From assembly GCF_008369125.1 (NCBI RefSeq), contig NZ_VOAY01000002.1:186001-250000 (forward strand): DNA of 64,000 bases, written 5' to 3'. Each line of letters begins with the position of its first letter. The first letter of the stretch is position 1. The position numbers and the translations under genes are program-made. The notes under the pieces are model-generated. The model was given only the letters and a program-made list of their open reading frames with translations. It ran no database searches and had not been told where the DNA came from. Positions 17,228-26,500 of the stretch are shown here, piece after piece. This DNA is from Allopusillimonas sp008369125 (lineage in GTDB: Bacteria > Pseudomonadota > Gammaproteobacteria > Burkholderiales > Burkholderiaceae_B).

Positions 17228-17965
17228 ATGATTAACACACCCATTAAAACCTCCCAACGTGTATTTGAAATTCTGGAGGCTTTTGAAGATACCCAGCGCC
17301 CCATGGCCTTGAAGGAATTCGTTGACGTACTAGGCTACCCGGCTTCCAGTGCTTCAGCGCTGCTCAAAAGCCTGGTTGCGCTGGGCTATCTTGACTACGA
17401 TCGCGTGTCGCGCACGTATATGCCCACAATGCGGGTTGCCTCGCTGGGCAACTGGGTGCACAGTGCGCTGTTTGGTGAGGGAGAGGTGCTGACGCTGATG
17501 CAAGGGCTTTCCGAAGCCTGTGGAGAAACCATTACCCTGGCCGTGCAAAGCGATCTGTTTGTTCAATACGTTTATCTTATTCCCTCGCGATTGCCGATCT
17601 GGTACTCAATACCAATTGGTATGACGCGGCCCATTGCGCAATCGGGCATAGGTTGGCTAATGCTTGGGCTACGCTCAGATGAAGACATTGACCTGATTGT
17701 GCGCCGGGTTAATTTTCGAGAGCAGCTTGCAAGTAAACGCGTATCGCTTGATACCCTTTTGCCAGAAATACAAAAGGGGCGCCGTAACGGTTTTATTATT
17801 TCTCAGCATACGCTAGAGCACGGCGCGGGTAGCATCGCCATGTTGCTGCCTGAAAAGCGTTTTGGAAGGGTATTTGCAATAGGTGTGCATGGCCCGGTTG
17901 AGCGCCTGGATGCCAAGTGCGAGGACATCCTCGAACAGCTTCGATCCGGTATCGCAATGCTGTGA
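17228..17965 (+). CDS. IclR-family transcriptional regulator
   Basis: A 245-residue regulator. The N-terminal winged helix (about 8-70) includes TSQRVFEILEAFEDTQRPM and the recognition region YPASSASALLKSLVALGYLDYD; the rest is the IclR effector-binding domain with GMTRPIAQSGIGWLML. IclR proteins usually sense a small acid or aromatic compound and control adjacent catabolic or uptake genes. The frame is open from 17120, but ATG 17228 gives the normal family N-terminus; no good ribosome site is visible at either. It lies between the Liv importer and the TfdA-like dioxygenase and probably controls one or both. Confidence 0.87.
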   Translation: MINTPIKTSQRVFEILEAFEDTQRPMALKEFVDVLGYPASSASALLKSLVALGYLDYDRVSRTYMPTMRVASLGNWVHSALFGEGEVLTLMQGLSEACGETITLAVQSDLFVQYVYLIPSRLPIWYSIPIGMTRPIAQSGIGWLMLGLRSDEDIDLIVRRVNFREQLASKRVSLDTLLPEIQKGRRNGFIISQHTLEHGAGSIAMLLPEKRFGRVFAIGVHGPVERLDAKCEDILEQLRSGIAML

Positions 17966-17985
17966 AGGCAAACCCATTTAATGTA

Positions 17986-18008
17986 GTGAAAATGCTTTTC
18001 ATTTTCAC
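17986..18008. promoter_or_regulatory. Perfect 9-bp inverted repeat after iclR-type gene
   Basis: GTGAAAATG, five bases, then CATTTTCAC. It lies 20 bases after the regulator stop and about 97 bases before the dioxygenase start. It is not followed by a T run, so it may be an operator rather than a terminator; the role is unproven. Confidence 0.45.
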
Positions 18009-18069
18009 ATATATGTAAATGCTTACACCACGCCGCTTATAAGTCTCACACCAGCTTAACGATGATAGA

Positions 18070-18086
18070 GTTTCTCTATTAGAAAC
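18070..18086. promoter_or_regulatory. Candidate IclR-type operator upstream of the dioxygenase
   Basis: GTTTCT-ctatt-AGAAAC is a perfect 6-bp inverted repeat with a 5-base spacer, 18 bases upstream of the dioxygenase start and therefore overlapping its leader or promoter. The size resembles IclR-family sites. No matching copy was seen upstream of the Liv operon. Confidence 0.4.
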
Positions 18087-18104
18087 CCAAGATGGAAGTG
18101 AGAC

Positions 18105-19076
18105 ATGGAACTCGTACCCTTACATTCTGATTTCGGTGCCGAAGTAAAAGGGCTGGATTTATTCGATGCTATCTGTGACGCTACGGCTTATTCAAAAATA
18201 CGAGCCGCGTTTGATGAGCACTCCGTATTATTGTGGCGCAAGCAAAACGTCACCGATGATATTCAAGCCACGTTCGCACGCGCGTTTGGTGCGCTAGAGC
18301 GAACCAAGGTTGGGTCCTCTGGGCACGGCTCGTTTTACTCTCGCATGAACAATTTAGGGCCTGATGGTCAGCTGGTTTCACCATCTGACCGTGCGCTGCT
18401 CATCGCCAAGGCGAATCAGCTATGGCATACCGATAGGTCGTTCAAGGCCTGGCCGGCTGTCGCCTCCGTCTTGTCGGCGCGCATCATCCCTTCTGATGGC
18501 GGTCAAACAGAATTTGTCTCGACCAGAGCCGCCTGGAACAGGCTGGACCAAGCATCGCGTGACCAATTAATCGACAAGGTCGCAATCCACAGCTATGCCA
18601 CGTCGCGCAACCAGATAGACCCCGCCATGATGAGTGAGCAAGAGCATGCCACGCTTCCGCCCGTGCGCAAACCGCTTACCTGGCTTAATCCCGTAAATGG
18701 CCATCGCGCCTTGTACCTGGCCGCCCATGCCGGGGCTATCGAAGGGATGGACGAGCACGATGGACAGGCACTGCTTGCGCGCCTGATGGACGAGGCTACT
18801 CAGCCAGAATATCGTTACTCCCATACATGGGAAGAAGGCGATGTACTGCTCTGGGACAATCGGGCCACGATGCACCGGGGCCGCCCCTGGAAAGGCAGCG
18901 AGGCTCGATCCATCGTGCGCGTTACCATTTCTGCGTCGGACTATGACGGCGTCGACCAGGCCGTACTGGGCTTGGCTAAGCAATTAGCTGCCGCTAGAGA
19001 CCGCCCCCCCGATAACGGCTGCTTACCAACGAGCAACGCGACCGTCACATCGGCCACATACATAATCGACCAATAG
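18105..19076 (+). CDS. TfdA-like Fe(II)/2-oxoglutarate-dependent dioxygenase (TauD/TfdA family)
   Basis: A 323-residue cytoplasmic oxygenase that uses Fe(II), O2 and 2-oxoglutarate. The metal triad is visible as H108-x-D110 in ANQLWHTDRSF and H257 in DNRATMHRGRPW; the likely 2-oxoglutarate arginine is near R268. The stretches ANQLWHTD, GGQTEF and AAHAGAIEGM resemble TfdA, the 2,4-dichlorophenoxyacetate oxygenase, more than TauD. The C-terminus runs about 35 residues beyond TfdA. GGAAGTGAG precedes ATG 18105. The neighbouring Liv importer and IclR regulator suggest uptake and oxidative cleavage of an ether- or sulfonate-like organic acid. The substrate cannot be read from sequence. Confidence 0.87.
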   Translation: MELVPLHSDFGAEVKGLDLFDAICDATAYSKIRAAFDEHSVLLWRKQNVTDDIQATFARAFGALERTKVGSSGHGSFYSRMNNLGPDGQLVSPSDRALLIAKANQLWHTDRSFKAWPAVASVLSARIIPSDGGQTEFVSTRAAWNRLDQASRDQLIDKVAIHSYATSRNQIDPAMMSEQEHATLPPVRKPLTWLNPVNGHRALYLAAHAGAIEGMDEHDGQALLARLMDEATQPEYRYSHTWEEGDVLLWDNRATMHRGRPWKGSEARSIVRVTISASDYDGVDQAVLGLAKQLAAARDRPPDNGCLPTSNATVTSATYIIDQ

Positions 19077-19134
19077 CAACAAGATACAACTAGGTATATG
19101 CTTAGCGGTAAACACCTCTAGGAGTCGGGACACC

Positions 19135-21237
19135 ATGACCCGCAAGACACCTATCGACCGCTACCGCAATATCGGTATCTCGGCGCATATTGATGCTGGC
19201 AAAACCACAACTACAGAACGCATCTTGTTCTATACCGGGGTCAGCCACAAGCTGGGCGAAGTCCATGACGGCGCGGCCATCACCGACTGGATGGAACAAG
19301 AGCAAGAGCGCGGCATCACCATTACCTCCTCAGCAGTAACCTGCTTCTGGAAGGGCATGGGTGGCATTTTGCCCGAGCATCGCATCAATATCATTGACAC
19401 GCCCGGGCACGTAGACTTTACCATTGAGGTCGAACGCTCCATGCGCGTGCTCGATGGCGTGGTCATGGTCTATGACGCGGTAAGCGGGGTACAGCCGCAA
19501 TCGGAAACGGTCTGGCGTCAGGCCAACAAAAATCACGTACCACGCCTGGCCTTCGTCAACAAGATGGATCGCGTTGGCGCCGACTTTCTTCGTGTGCACA
19601 AGATGATGCAGGAGCGCCTGCATGCCAACCCCGTCCCCATCGTCTTGCCCATAGGGTCAGAACACAATTTCGCCGGTGTGGTGGACCTGATCAGAATGAA
19701 GTCCATCATCTGGGATGATGACACCCAGGGTGTCAAGTTTGCATTCGAAGAGATCTCTGCTGAGCTTCTCGATCAGGCCCAGATCTGGCATGAAAAAATG
19801 GCTACTGAAGCGGCTCAGGCTAGCGAAGCGCTCATGGACAAGTATCTGGAAAATGGCCGTCTGGATGAGCAAGAGATTATTCAGGGCTTGCGTATCCGCA
19901 CACTCGCCGGAGAAATTCAGCCCATGCTGTGCGGCTCGGCCTTCAAAAACAAAGGCGTGCAGCGCATGCTGGATGCCGTCATCGAGTTTCTGCCTTCCCC
20001 TGTCGACATTCCACCCGTTGCTGGCATTGACGAACACGGTAAATCCGTCAGCCGTCGGCCCGCCGACGATGAAAAATTCTCCGCGCTGGCCTTTAAGCTG
20101 ATGACCGACCCCTTTGTAGGCCAGCTAACGTTCGTGCGTGTTTACTCTGGCGTACTCAGCAAAGGGGACAGCGTCTATAACCCCATCAGAGAAAAAAAAG
20201 ACCGCATAGGCCGCATCGTGCAAATGCGTGCCAATGATCGACAAGAAATAGAAGAGATCCGTGCCGGAGACATCGCAGCCTGCGTTGGCTTGAAAGACTT
20301 CTCCACCGGTGACACGCTGTGCGATGTTGATGCGCACATTACGCTGGAACGCATTACGTTTCCTGAGCCGGTTATCGCCCAGGCCGTCGAGCCCAAAACC
20401 AAGGCGGATCAGGAAAAGATGGGCGTCGCCTTGCAGCGCCTGGCGTCGGAAGACCCTTCGTTTCATGTTCGCACCGACGACGACTCCGGCCAGATCATTA
20501 TCTCGGGCATGGGCGAGCTGCATCTGGACATTATCGTCGATCGTATGCGGCGCGAGTTCGGTGTCGAGGCCAATGTGGGCAGGCCACAAGTGGCCTACCG
20601 TGAAACCATACGCAAGACAGTCTCTGAGGTAGAAGGTAAGTTCATACGTCAGTCGGGCGGCAGGGGCCAGTATGGTCATGTGGTGCTCACTGTTGAACCC
20701 AATGAGCAAGGCAAAGGCTTCGAATTTTTTGACGAAATCAAAGGCGGCGTGGTCCCGCGTGAATTTATCCCTGCCGTTAAAAAAGGGATTAGCGATGCAA
20801 TGAACAGCGGCGTGTTGGCTGGGTTTCCGGTCGTCGATGTGAAGGTGCGGCTAACCTTTGGTTCTTATCACGAGGTGGACTCTTCCGAGCAGGCATTCAA
20901 GACGGCCGGCAGCCTTGGTTTCAAGGCGGCCTGCAAGCGCGCAGACCCGGTCATTCTGGAACCCATTATGGCGGTGGAAGTGGAAACCCCTGAAGAGTAC
21001 GCCGGCCATGTCATGGGCGATTTGTCTTCACGCCGTGGCGCCGTTCAGGGCATGGACGATATAAGTGGTGGCGGCAAGGCCATTCGTGCCGAAGTGCCTT
21101 TGTCGGAAATGTTTGGGTATTCCACCACCTTGCGATCTGCCACCCAAGGCCGCGCCAGCTATACGATGGAGTTTAAGCATTACGCGGAAACGCCACGCCA
21201 TATCGCTGACGAGGTCATGGCGGGGCGCACCAAATGA
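19135..21237 (+). CDS. fusA: Translation elongation factor G
   Basis: EF-G is the GTPase that drives translocation and, with RRF, ribosome recycling. The 700-residue protein is full length with all GTPase motifs: AHIDAGKT (17-24), RGITIT (59-64), DTPGH (88-92) and NKMD (142-145), followed by domains II to V ending in EVMAGRTK. AGGAG precedes ATG 19135. It is not flanked by rpsL, rpsG or tuf, the usual str operon neighbours, so it may be a second EF-G copy, which is common in this family. Sequence alone cannot show which copy is the main housekeeping one. Confidence 0.93.
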   Translation: MTRKTPIDRYRNIGISAHIDAGKTTTTERILFYTGVSHKLGEVHDGAAITDWMEQEQERGITITSSAVTCFWKGMGGILPEHRINIIDTPGHVDFTIEVERSMRVLDGVVMVYDAVSGVQPQSETVWRQANKNHVPRLAFVNKMDRVGADFLRVHKMMQERLHANPVPIVLPIGSEHNFAGVVDLIRMKSIIWDDDTQGVKFAFEEISAELLDQAQIWHEKMATEAAQASEALMDKYLENGRLDEQEIIQGLRIRTLAGEIQPMLCGSAFKNKGVQRMLDAVIEFLPSPVDIPPVAGIDEHGKSVSRRPADDEKFSALAFKLMTDPFVGQLTFVRVYSGVLSKGDSVYNPIREKKDRIGRIVQMRANDRQEIEEIRAGDIAACVGLKDFSTGDTLCDVDAHITLERITFPEPVIAQAVEPKTKADQEKMGVALQRLASEDPSFHVRTDDDSGQIIISGMGELHLDIIVDRMRREFGVEANVGRPQVAYRETIRKTVSEVEGKFIRQSGGRGQYGHVVLTVEPNEQGKGFEFFDEIKGGVVPREFIPAVKKGISDAMNSGVLAGFPVVDVKVRLTFGSYHEVDSSEQAFKTAGSLGFKAACKRADPVILEPIMAVEVETPEEYAGHVMGDLSSRRGAVQGMDDISGGGKAIRAEVPLSEMFGYSTTLRSATQGRASYTMEFKHYAETPRHIADEVMAGRTK

Positions 21238-21336
21238 AGCTGGCCTGCTAAAGAGTGGCAGGTTTCTGAAAAAAACATACAATGCAAAAACCCAAAACGT
21301 CACAACATGATTCCATCAAGGCAGTAGGTTGAAACG

Positions 21337-21459
21337 ATGAATTTTCGTGTATCAAGTTATAGCTATTTTGCTCTTAATGGGCCCGGCGCGAGGCGTACTC
21401 TAGTAGCTTGTATTGCAGTGTTTACCTTGAACCAAAAAATCGCTATCACTGGTACCTGA
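21337..21459 (+). CDS. Possible 40-residue leader ORF before the ABC transporter
   Basis: A small frame starting MNFRVSSYSYF and ending at 21459, four bases before the TTG start assumed for the next gene and in a different frame. A weak TAGG lies 8 bases upstream. It has a hydrophobic middle (TLVACIAVF). It could be a leader peptide that couples translation, or chance. Confidence 0.25.
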   Translation: MNFRVSSYSYFALNGPGARRTLVACIAVFTLNQKIAITGT

Positions 21460-21463
21460 CAAA

Positions 21464-23284
21464 TTGATAAATTGGCACTCTGCTCTGGCGGACAGCGGCA
21501 TATGGATAGCTCAAGCCTACGGCATTACACTTGTATTCGGGGCCATCATCATCTGGCTGCTGGCGCGTTTTACAGTATGGGGGCAACAGTTCTGGCAACT
21601 GTCGGCAGAATACTTTTCGCCGCGCCGCAGTGTCCGCCCGCTCGTCATGCTGGCCCTGATCCTGCTCCTGACGCTATGCGCGGTACGGCTGCAAGTACTG
21701 TTTTCAGACTGGTACAACACCATGTATACCGCTCTGCAGAAGCTGGATGAACGCGGTTTCTGGATGGCCATGGTGATATTTGCCATATTGGCAACCACCC
21801 ATATATTTCGTTCGCTGCTTGATTTCTATCTGCAACAGGCCTTCACCATCCACTGGAGAATCTGGCTTAACGAAAAACAACTGACTCGCTGGATCGACAA
21901 TCAGTCTTACTACCGTACCCAGTATCTCGATATGCCTGTCGACAACCCTGACCAGCGTATCCAGCAAGACATTACCGACTTTGTACAGGGCTCGCTTACG
22001 CTGTCCATGGGCGTCGTCAATGCCCTGGTGTCCACCTTTGCATTTACGCTAATACTCTGGACGTTATCTGGCACGGTGACCCTCGGCAGCCTGGAAATCC
22101 CGCGCGGCATGGTGTTTTTGGTGTTTATCTATGTAATCATCGCCACCGTATTTGCCATCTTGATCGGGCGACCTCTCATTCAGCTTAACTTCCTGAATGA
22201 GCGCTACAACGCCGATTACCGGTATGCGCTCGTGCGCCTGCGCGAATACGCGGAAAGCATTGCCTTTTATGCAGGCGAAAAAGTGGAAGGTGCCCTGCTT
22301 AGAAGCCGATTTGCGCAGGTTATCGCCAACGCATGGGCCATCGTATATCGTTCATTGAAATTTCTTGGATTCAATTTTTCAATTACACAGACAGCGGTGA
22401 TCTTTCCATTTATCATCCAGGCCCCGCGCTTTTTCTCCAAGCAAATCAGCCTGGGCGACCTGATGCAAACAGCCCAAGCCTTCGGGCAATTGCAAGATAA
22501 CCTATCGTTCTTTCGCAATGCCTATGACCAGTTCGCAACGTACCGCGCAACACTCAGACGTTTGAGCGGTTTCAATCAGGCGGTAGAGCAGGCCAAGCTC
22601 CTGCCCCGCCCCGAACTGCATGCGCAGAATGACAAGCTTGCCATCCGAGACCTGACAGTGCAAACGCCTGGCGGTACCGTGTTAATTGCAGGGCTGAGCC
22701 TGGAGATTCTTCCCAGTGCACCGCTGCTAATACGCGGCCCCTCTGGCGCGGGCAAAACAACCCTGCTGCGGGCAGTCGCGGGCCTTTGGCCGCATTGCCA
22801 AGGCCGTATCTTTCGCCCCGAACATAACACTCTGTTTCTGTCGCAAAAGCCTTATCTGCCACTGGGCACACTGCGTAGCGCCCTGTACTACCCAAAGGCC
22901 CTGCCAGACGAGTTCTCCGTAGAATCAAGCGTCGGCCATGACACCCCCGCGCGCGATGTCCTGAATCTGGTCCAGCTGGGCCACCTGGCCGACCGCATGG
23001 ATGAAGTCGCAGACTGGAGCCGAATACTGTCGCTGGGCGAGCAGCAACGGTTAGCGTTTGGACGCCTGCTATTGTCCCGTCCAGAAGCGGCGCTACTGGA
23101 CGAAGCCACATCTGCCATGGATGAGGGCCTGGAAGATGCCATGTACCGCCTGGTGACCCAACACCTGCCCCACCTCATCCTGATCAGCGTAGGCCACCGC
23201 AGCACACTGCACAAATTCCATGCTGCCCAGCTAGTCCTGAAAGGCGACGGCACTGGTCAGTGGGAATATGTTGTCGCTCCTTAG
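21464..23284 (+). CDS. YddA/SbmA-type ABC transporter, fused permease and ATPase
   Basis: A 606-residue half-transporter with about six membrane helices (residues 15-350) of the ABC_membrane_2 / SbmA-BacA type, fused to an ATPase domain. Walker A is GPSGAGKTT near residue 425, the signature is LSLGEQQRLAFGRLL, and Walker B is AALLDEATSAMDEG. Segments such as RWIDNQSYYRTQY and NPDQRIQQDI are typical of the YddA and peroxisomal ABCD-like group. E. coli YddA is of unknown substrate; BclA and BacA relatives move peptides. The start is uncertain: TTG 21464 gives the expected N-terminus, but no clear ribosome site is seen. Confidence 0.87.
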   Translation: MINWHSALADSGIWIAQAYGITLVFGAIIIWLLARFTVWGQQFWQLSAEYFSPRRSVRPLVMLALILLLTLCAVRLQVLFSDWYNTMYTALQKLDERGFWMAMVIFAILATTHIFRSLLDFYLQQAFTIHWRIWLNEKQLTRWIDNQSYYRTQYLDMPVDNPDQRIQQDITDFVQGSLTLSMGVVNALVSTFAFTLILWTLSGTVTLGSLEIPRGMVFLVFIYVIIATVFAILIGRPLIQLNFLNERYNADYRYALVRLREYAESIAFYAGEKVEGALLRSRFAQVIANAWAIVYRSLKFLGFNFSITQTAVIFPFIIQAPRFFSKQISLGDLMQTAQAFGQLQDNLSFFRNAYDQFATYRATLRRLSGFNQAVEQAKLLPRPELHAQNDKLAIRDLTVQTPGGTVLIAGLSLEILPSAPLLIRGPSGAGKTTLLRAVAGLWPHCQGRIFRPEHNTLFLSQKPYLPLGTLRSALYYPKALPDEFSVESSVGHDTPARDVLNLVQLGHLADRMDEVADWSRILSLGEQQRLAFGRLLLSRPEAALLDEATSAMDEGLEDAMYRLVTQHLPHLILISVGHRSTLHKFHAAQLVLKGDGTGQWEYVVAP

Positions 23285-23505
23285 CTTTCAGACGGACATC
23301 GACAAGCTCAAGACCACTCTCTTGCAGACCACTGACCTCAGCAAAGTCTGGAACGTTTTTTGATATTGCAGAAGAACAGCAATACTTAGCCAGGTCACGC
23401 ACGACGCACGAAAGGCATCGGGAGCCAGTGCCATACGAAAGTGGCCAGCCCCCTACTTATGACAATAGGATCAAATACCACTCTATGCAGGGGCATCCAA
23501 CGTAA
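23268..23505 (+). pseudogene. Small gene split by a frameshift at a run of six T
   Basis: ATG 23268 overlaps the end of the ABC transporter and opens 31 codons (MLSLLSFQTDIDKL..., ending SKVWNVF) before TGA 23361-23363 inside GTTTTTTGA. Moving one base at the T run joins it to FFDIAEEQQYLARSRTTHERH, which continues to 23505. The joined product of about 79 residues looks like a real helical protein. I do not recognise the family. Frameshift or sequencing error in the T run are both possible. Confidence 0.4.
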
Positions 23506-23506
23506 A

Positions 23507-23531
23507 CGGGGCATTACGCTGTAATGCCCCG
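23507..23531 (-). terminator. Intrinsic terminator of the autotransporter gene
   Basis: CGGGGCATTAC, loop of three, GTAATGCCCCG is a perfect 11-bp stem. On the minus strand it lies 21 bases after the autotransporter stop and is followed by TTTACGTT. It may also stop plus-strand transcription from the ABC transporter. Confidence 0.8.
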
Positions 23532-23552
23532 CCTTTATAACTCCATCAGAAA

Positions 23553-26500
23553 TCAGAACGACCAGGTCGCCTTCAACGACCCTGAATGGCTATTGACCTT
23601 GCTCGACAACAGCCCGTCGTATTGAAGGCTAACGTCCATACCCTTATTGCTCAGCACCTGAACGCCGGTCGATACCCGGCCGAATATGCGCCCCGTCTCC
23701 AGCGTGGACCTGAATAGATCAGTGCCGGACGGAGCACTCGTCAGGCGGGCTTGTGACTCCCATTTATCGGTAGTGGAAAACGATACCCCCACGCTGGCAT
23801 AGGGACGCACGGTGTAACCACTGTTCAGGTCAAAGCGCCCGCCCACTTCCACGCTGGGCGAAATCACCGCCGACCATTTGTTCACGCCTTCCAGATGCAG
23901 ATTTAGTGCGCCGGCGTTGCGTTCGTCAAAGGACGGCATACGCGTGTGAACGATGTCCAGGTCGATGAAAGGTTTGATATACGACTGCGGCATGGCATAG
24001 GTGTATGCCGCGCGCAGGCGCTGACCGAAGGAAATGATTTTTGAATCACTCTTGGCCTGTGCGCCCATCAGGGCAATGCGACGGGTGTTGTCGAACGAAC
24101 CGTAACTACCCGTCAGGGCCCCCGCAAAGGTCCAGGGGCCGTTCTCGTATTTGAGCGATACACCCAGATAGCCGCTGTCTCCTTCTACACGCTGACGCCC
24201 GTCGTCCGCACGCATGGTCTTGTTTTCGTAGGCACCCGCCACACCCAGAAACCAGTTTGGTGCGATGCTGCGTTGTGTGCCGATCTGATACATGACACCT
24301 TCAGATTTCAAACCAGATGTACCCAGGCTGTCGTCCAATCGTGTTGTATTGCCCGTGATTCGCCCCCAAACGCAGTCGCGTTCCCCCATCTGCGTGCTGG
24401 TGCCTTCAAACGCAGGGCAGCTCATCAGAGAGTTCGAGAACGAGACCATGCTGGCCTGCTTCAGCGCAGCAGGAGCAGCAAGTACGCCGGGCGACAAGTC
24501 GTTCAATGCATTGGCATACTCTTTCGCACCCAGTGCAGACCTGTTCAGAGCCGCGTACAGCTTGCCCAATTCTGGCTTGCTGCCTCGGTCCCAAACCTCT
24601 TGAAGGTGTGAGCCAACGGCCTGCAGGTTATCTGCTACGCCATGCGTCGCAGAGGTTTCATTGAATCTGGCATGATCAGCCGAGACTGCAAGCGTGTTGC
24701 CAACCTGTCGGCTTCGGTAGGTAAACAGATCTGACTCACCCTTCAACGCAGCATTTGGCGCAATGCTTGCTGCTTGCAGAAACGTCAGCTCACGGTTTGG
24801 CATCAGCGTACTGGCAACCACCTTGATCTGTCCACTGAGTTTGGCGTGCCCATCTACTTTCAGTAAGTCGGTGCTTTGGCTGACAAAGTCAGTCGCCAAA
24901 TGCAGCACACCCTGGCTGCCCTGCGTGAAGTCGCCAGTAACATGCATGGTGTCGCTGTCGGCGGTCTTGCCGATAAACATCTGGCCTTGGTTGACGATAT
25001 GGCCTTGCACGAGGTCGGCATTGGAGAAGGTGCCGAAGTTAGACAGTAAGATCGGTGCTGTTGATGTGGCTGAACTGGTTAAGGTGGCTGACGTCGTTGA
25101 ACTGGCTGCACCCAACAGGTTGCCCTTTAAGATACCGCTATTCAAAACGGTGGTTGAACCCTTTCCGGTTTGCTGGATGGCAGCCAGGCCCAGAGCGCCA
25201 TTCACTGTGCCGGCGGTGCTTACCGTCACGGTGTTGGCAGCAGGGCTGTCTATCCAGATTGCACCACCCGTTGCTAGGTTCGACACAGACGCACCGCCTG
25301 TCACATCCCCCGACACGGTGATGTTTACGGGCTTGGGTGTAGCCGACTGGGTATCGTAAGTCTGAGCAAAAACGCCCCAGGCGTTTGCGCCCTGAACATT
25401 CACATTACCATTTAATGTCAGCGTGATGCCGCCCGAAATGCCGCCGGCACCGCCATTCAATTGGGCTAAGGTACCGGCGAAGCTGCCTTTGCTATTGCCG
25501 CCAAGCCCGCCGGGCGCGCTCAAAGACTGCGCAATTACGCCGTGAGCGCCATCACCGGTCGTATAGATTCCGCCACCGCTGCCCCCCAGAGTAAATGAGA
25601 TATCGCCACTGACCTGTCCTGACGATGGCGAAACGACGCCGTCCGTCCATCCTAAAGTCAATGGGCCATTGGCTGTATCGCCACCAATGCCGCCACCGCC
25701 TGCGATGGACTGCAACACAACGCCGTGCGATCCGCGCCCGTTGGTAGAAATGAAACTTGCGTCTGAGTTAGTGCTATTGGCACCAAACTCAATGCTCAGG
25801 TTGCCACCGTGCAGTGAGTCACCGGTGAAGGGGGCAGCCAGGTTGACTGACTGAATATTGGCACCAGGACCAGCAGATGCGATACCGCCTCCGCCACCGA
25901 TGGACTGTGCCACAAAGCCGAAGGCATGATCACCCGTGGTAAGGCTCTTGACCCAGGAGCTCACCGTGACATCACCGCCACTGCTGCTTCCTTCACGACC
26001 GCCGCCGCCCAGTTGCAAGCTAAGTTGCGGATTGCTCGTCGCGCCACTAAGGCTCGCGCCACCGATCGCAGCGGTGCCACCTCCACCACCTATAGACTGC
26101 AAAACAATACCGTGCGAGTCATAGCCCGACGTTGCGACCGACACCCCACTATTGGATGCGTTCATATTAATGGTACCGCCGTTGCCGCCATTGCCACCCG
26201 ATCCGCCCCATCCCACAACAATGGATGGATTCTCTACCGTAGACTTCGTGACGATGTCCGACGCAATGGCACCTTGCCCACCACCCCCGCCAATGGATTG
26301 AGCAAGCAAGCCATAACTTACGTCTCCTGACGTTGCAAGAGTGCCTTGATGATTGGCTGGGTCACTGGTCATGTTCAGTGTAATGGTGCCGCCATTGCCA
26401 GCAGCGCCGCCGCTCCCCCCCACTGCGACAACTCCCTGCGAACTGCCCTTCGCGCCTTTGGCCGTAGAGGCGCCGCCCGTGCCGCCGCCTCCTCCGATTG

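Noticed and set aside
22572..23111. 179-codon minus-strand frame opposite the YddA-type transporter
   Set aside because: It mirrors the ATPase domain coding sequence and has no start signal.
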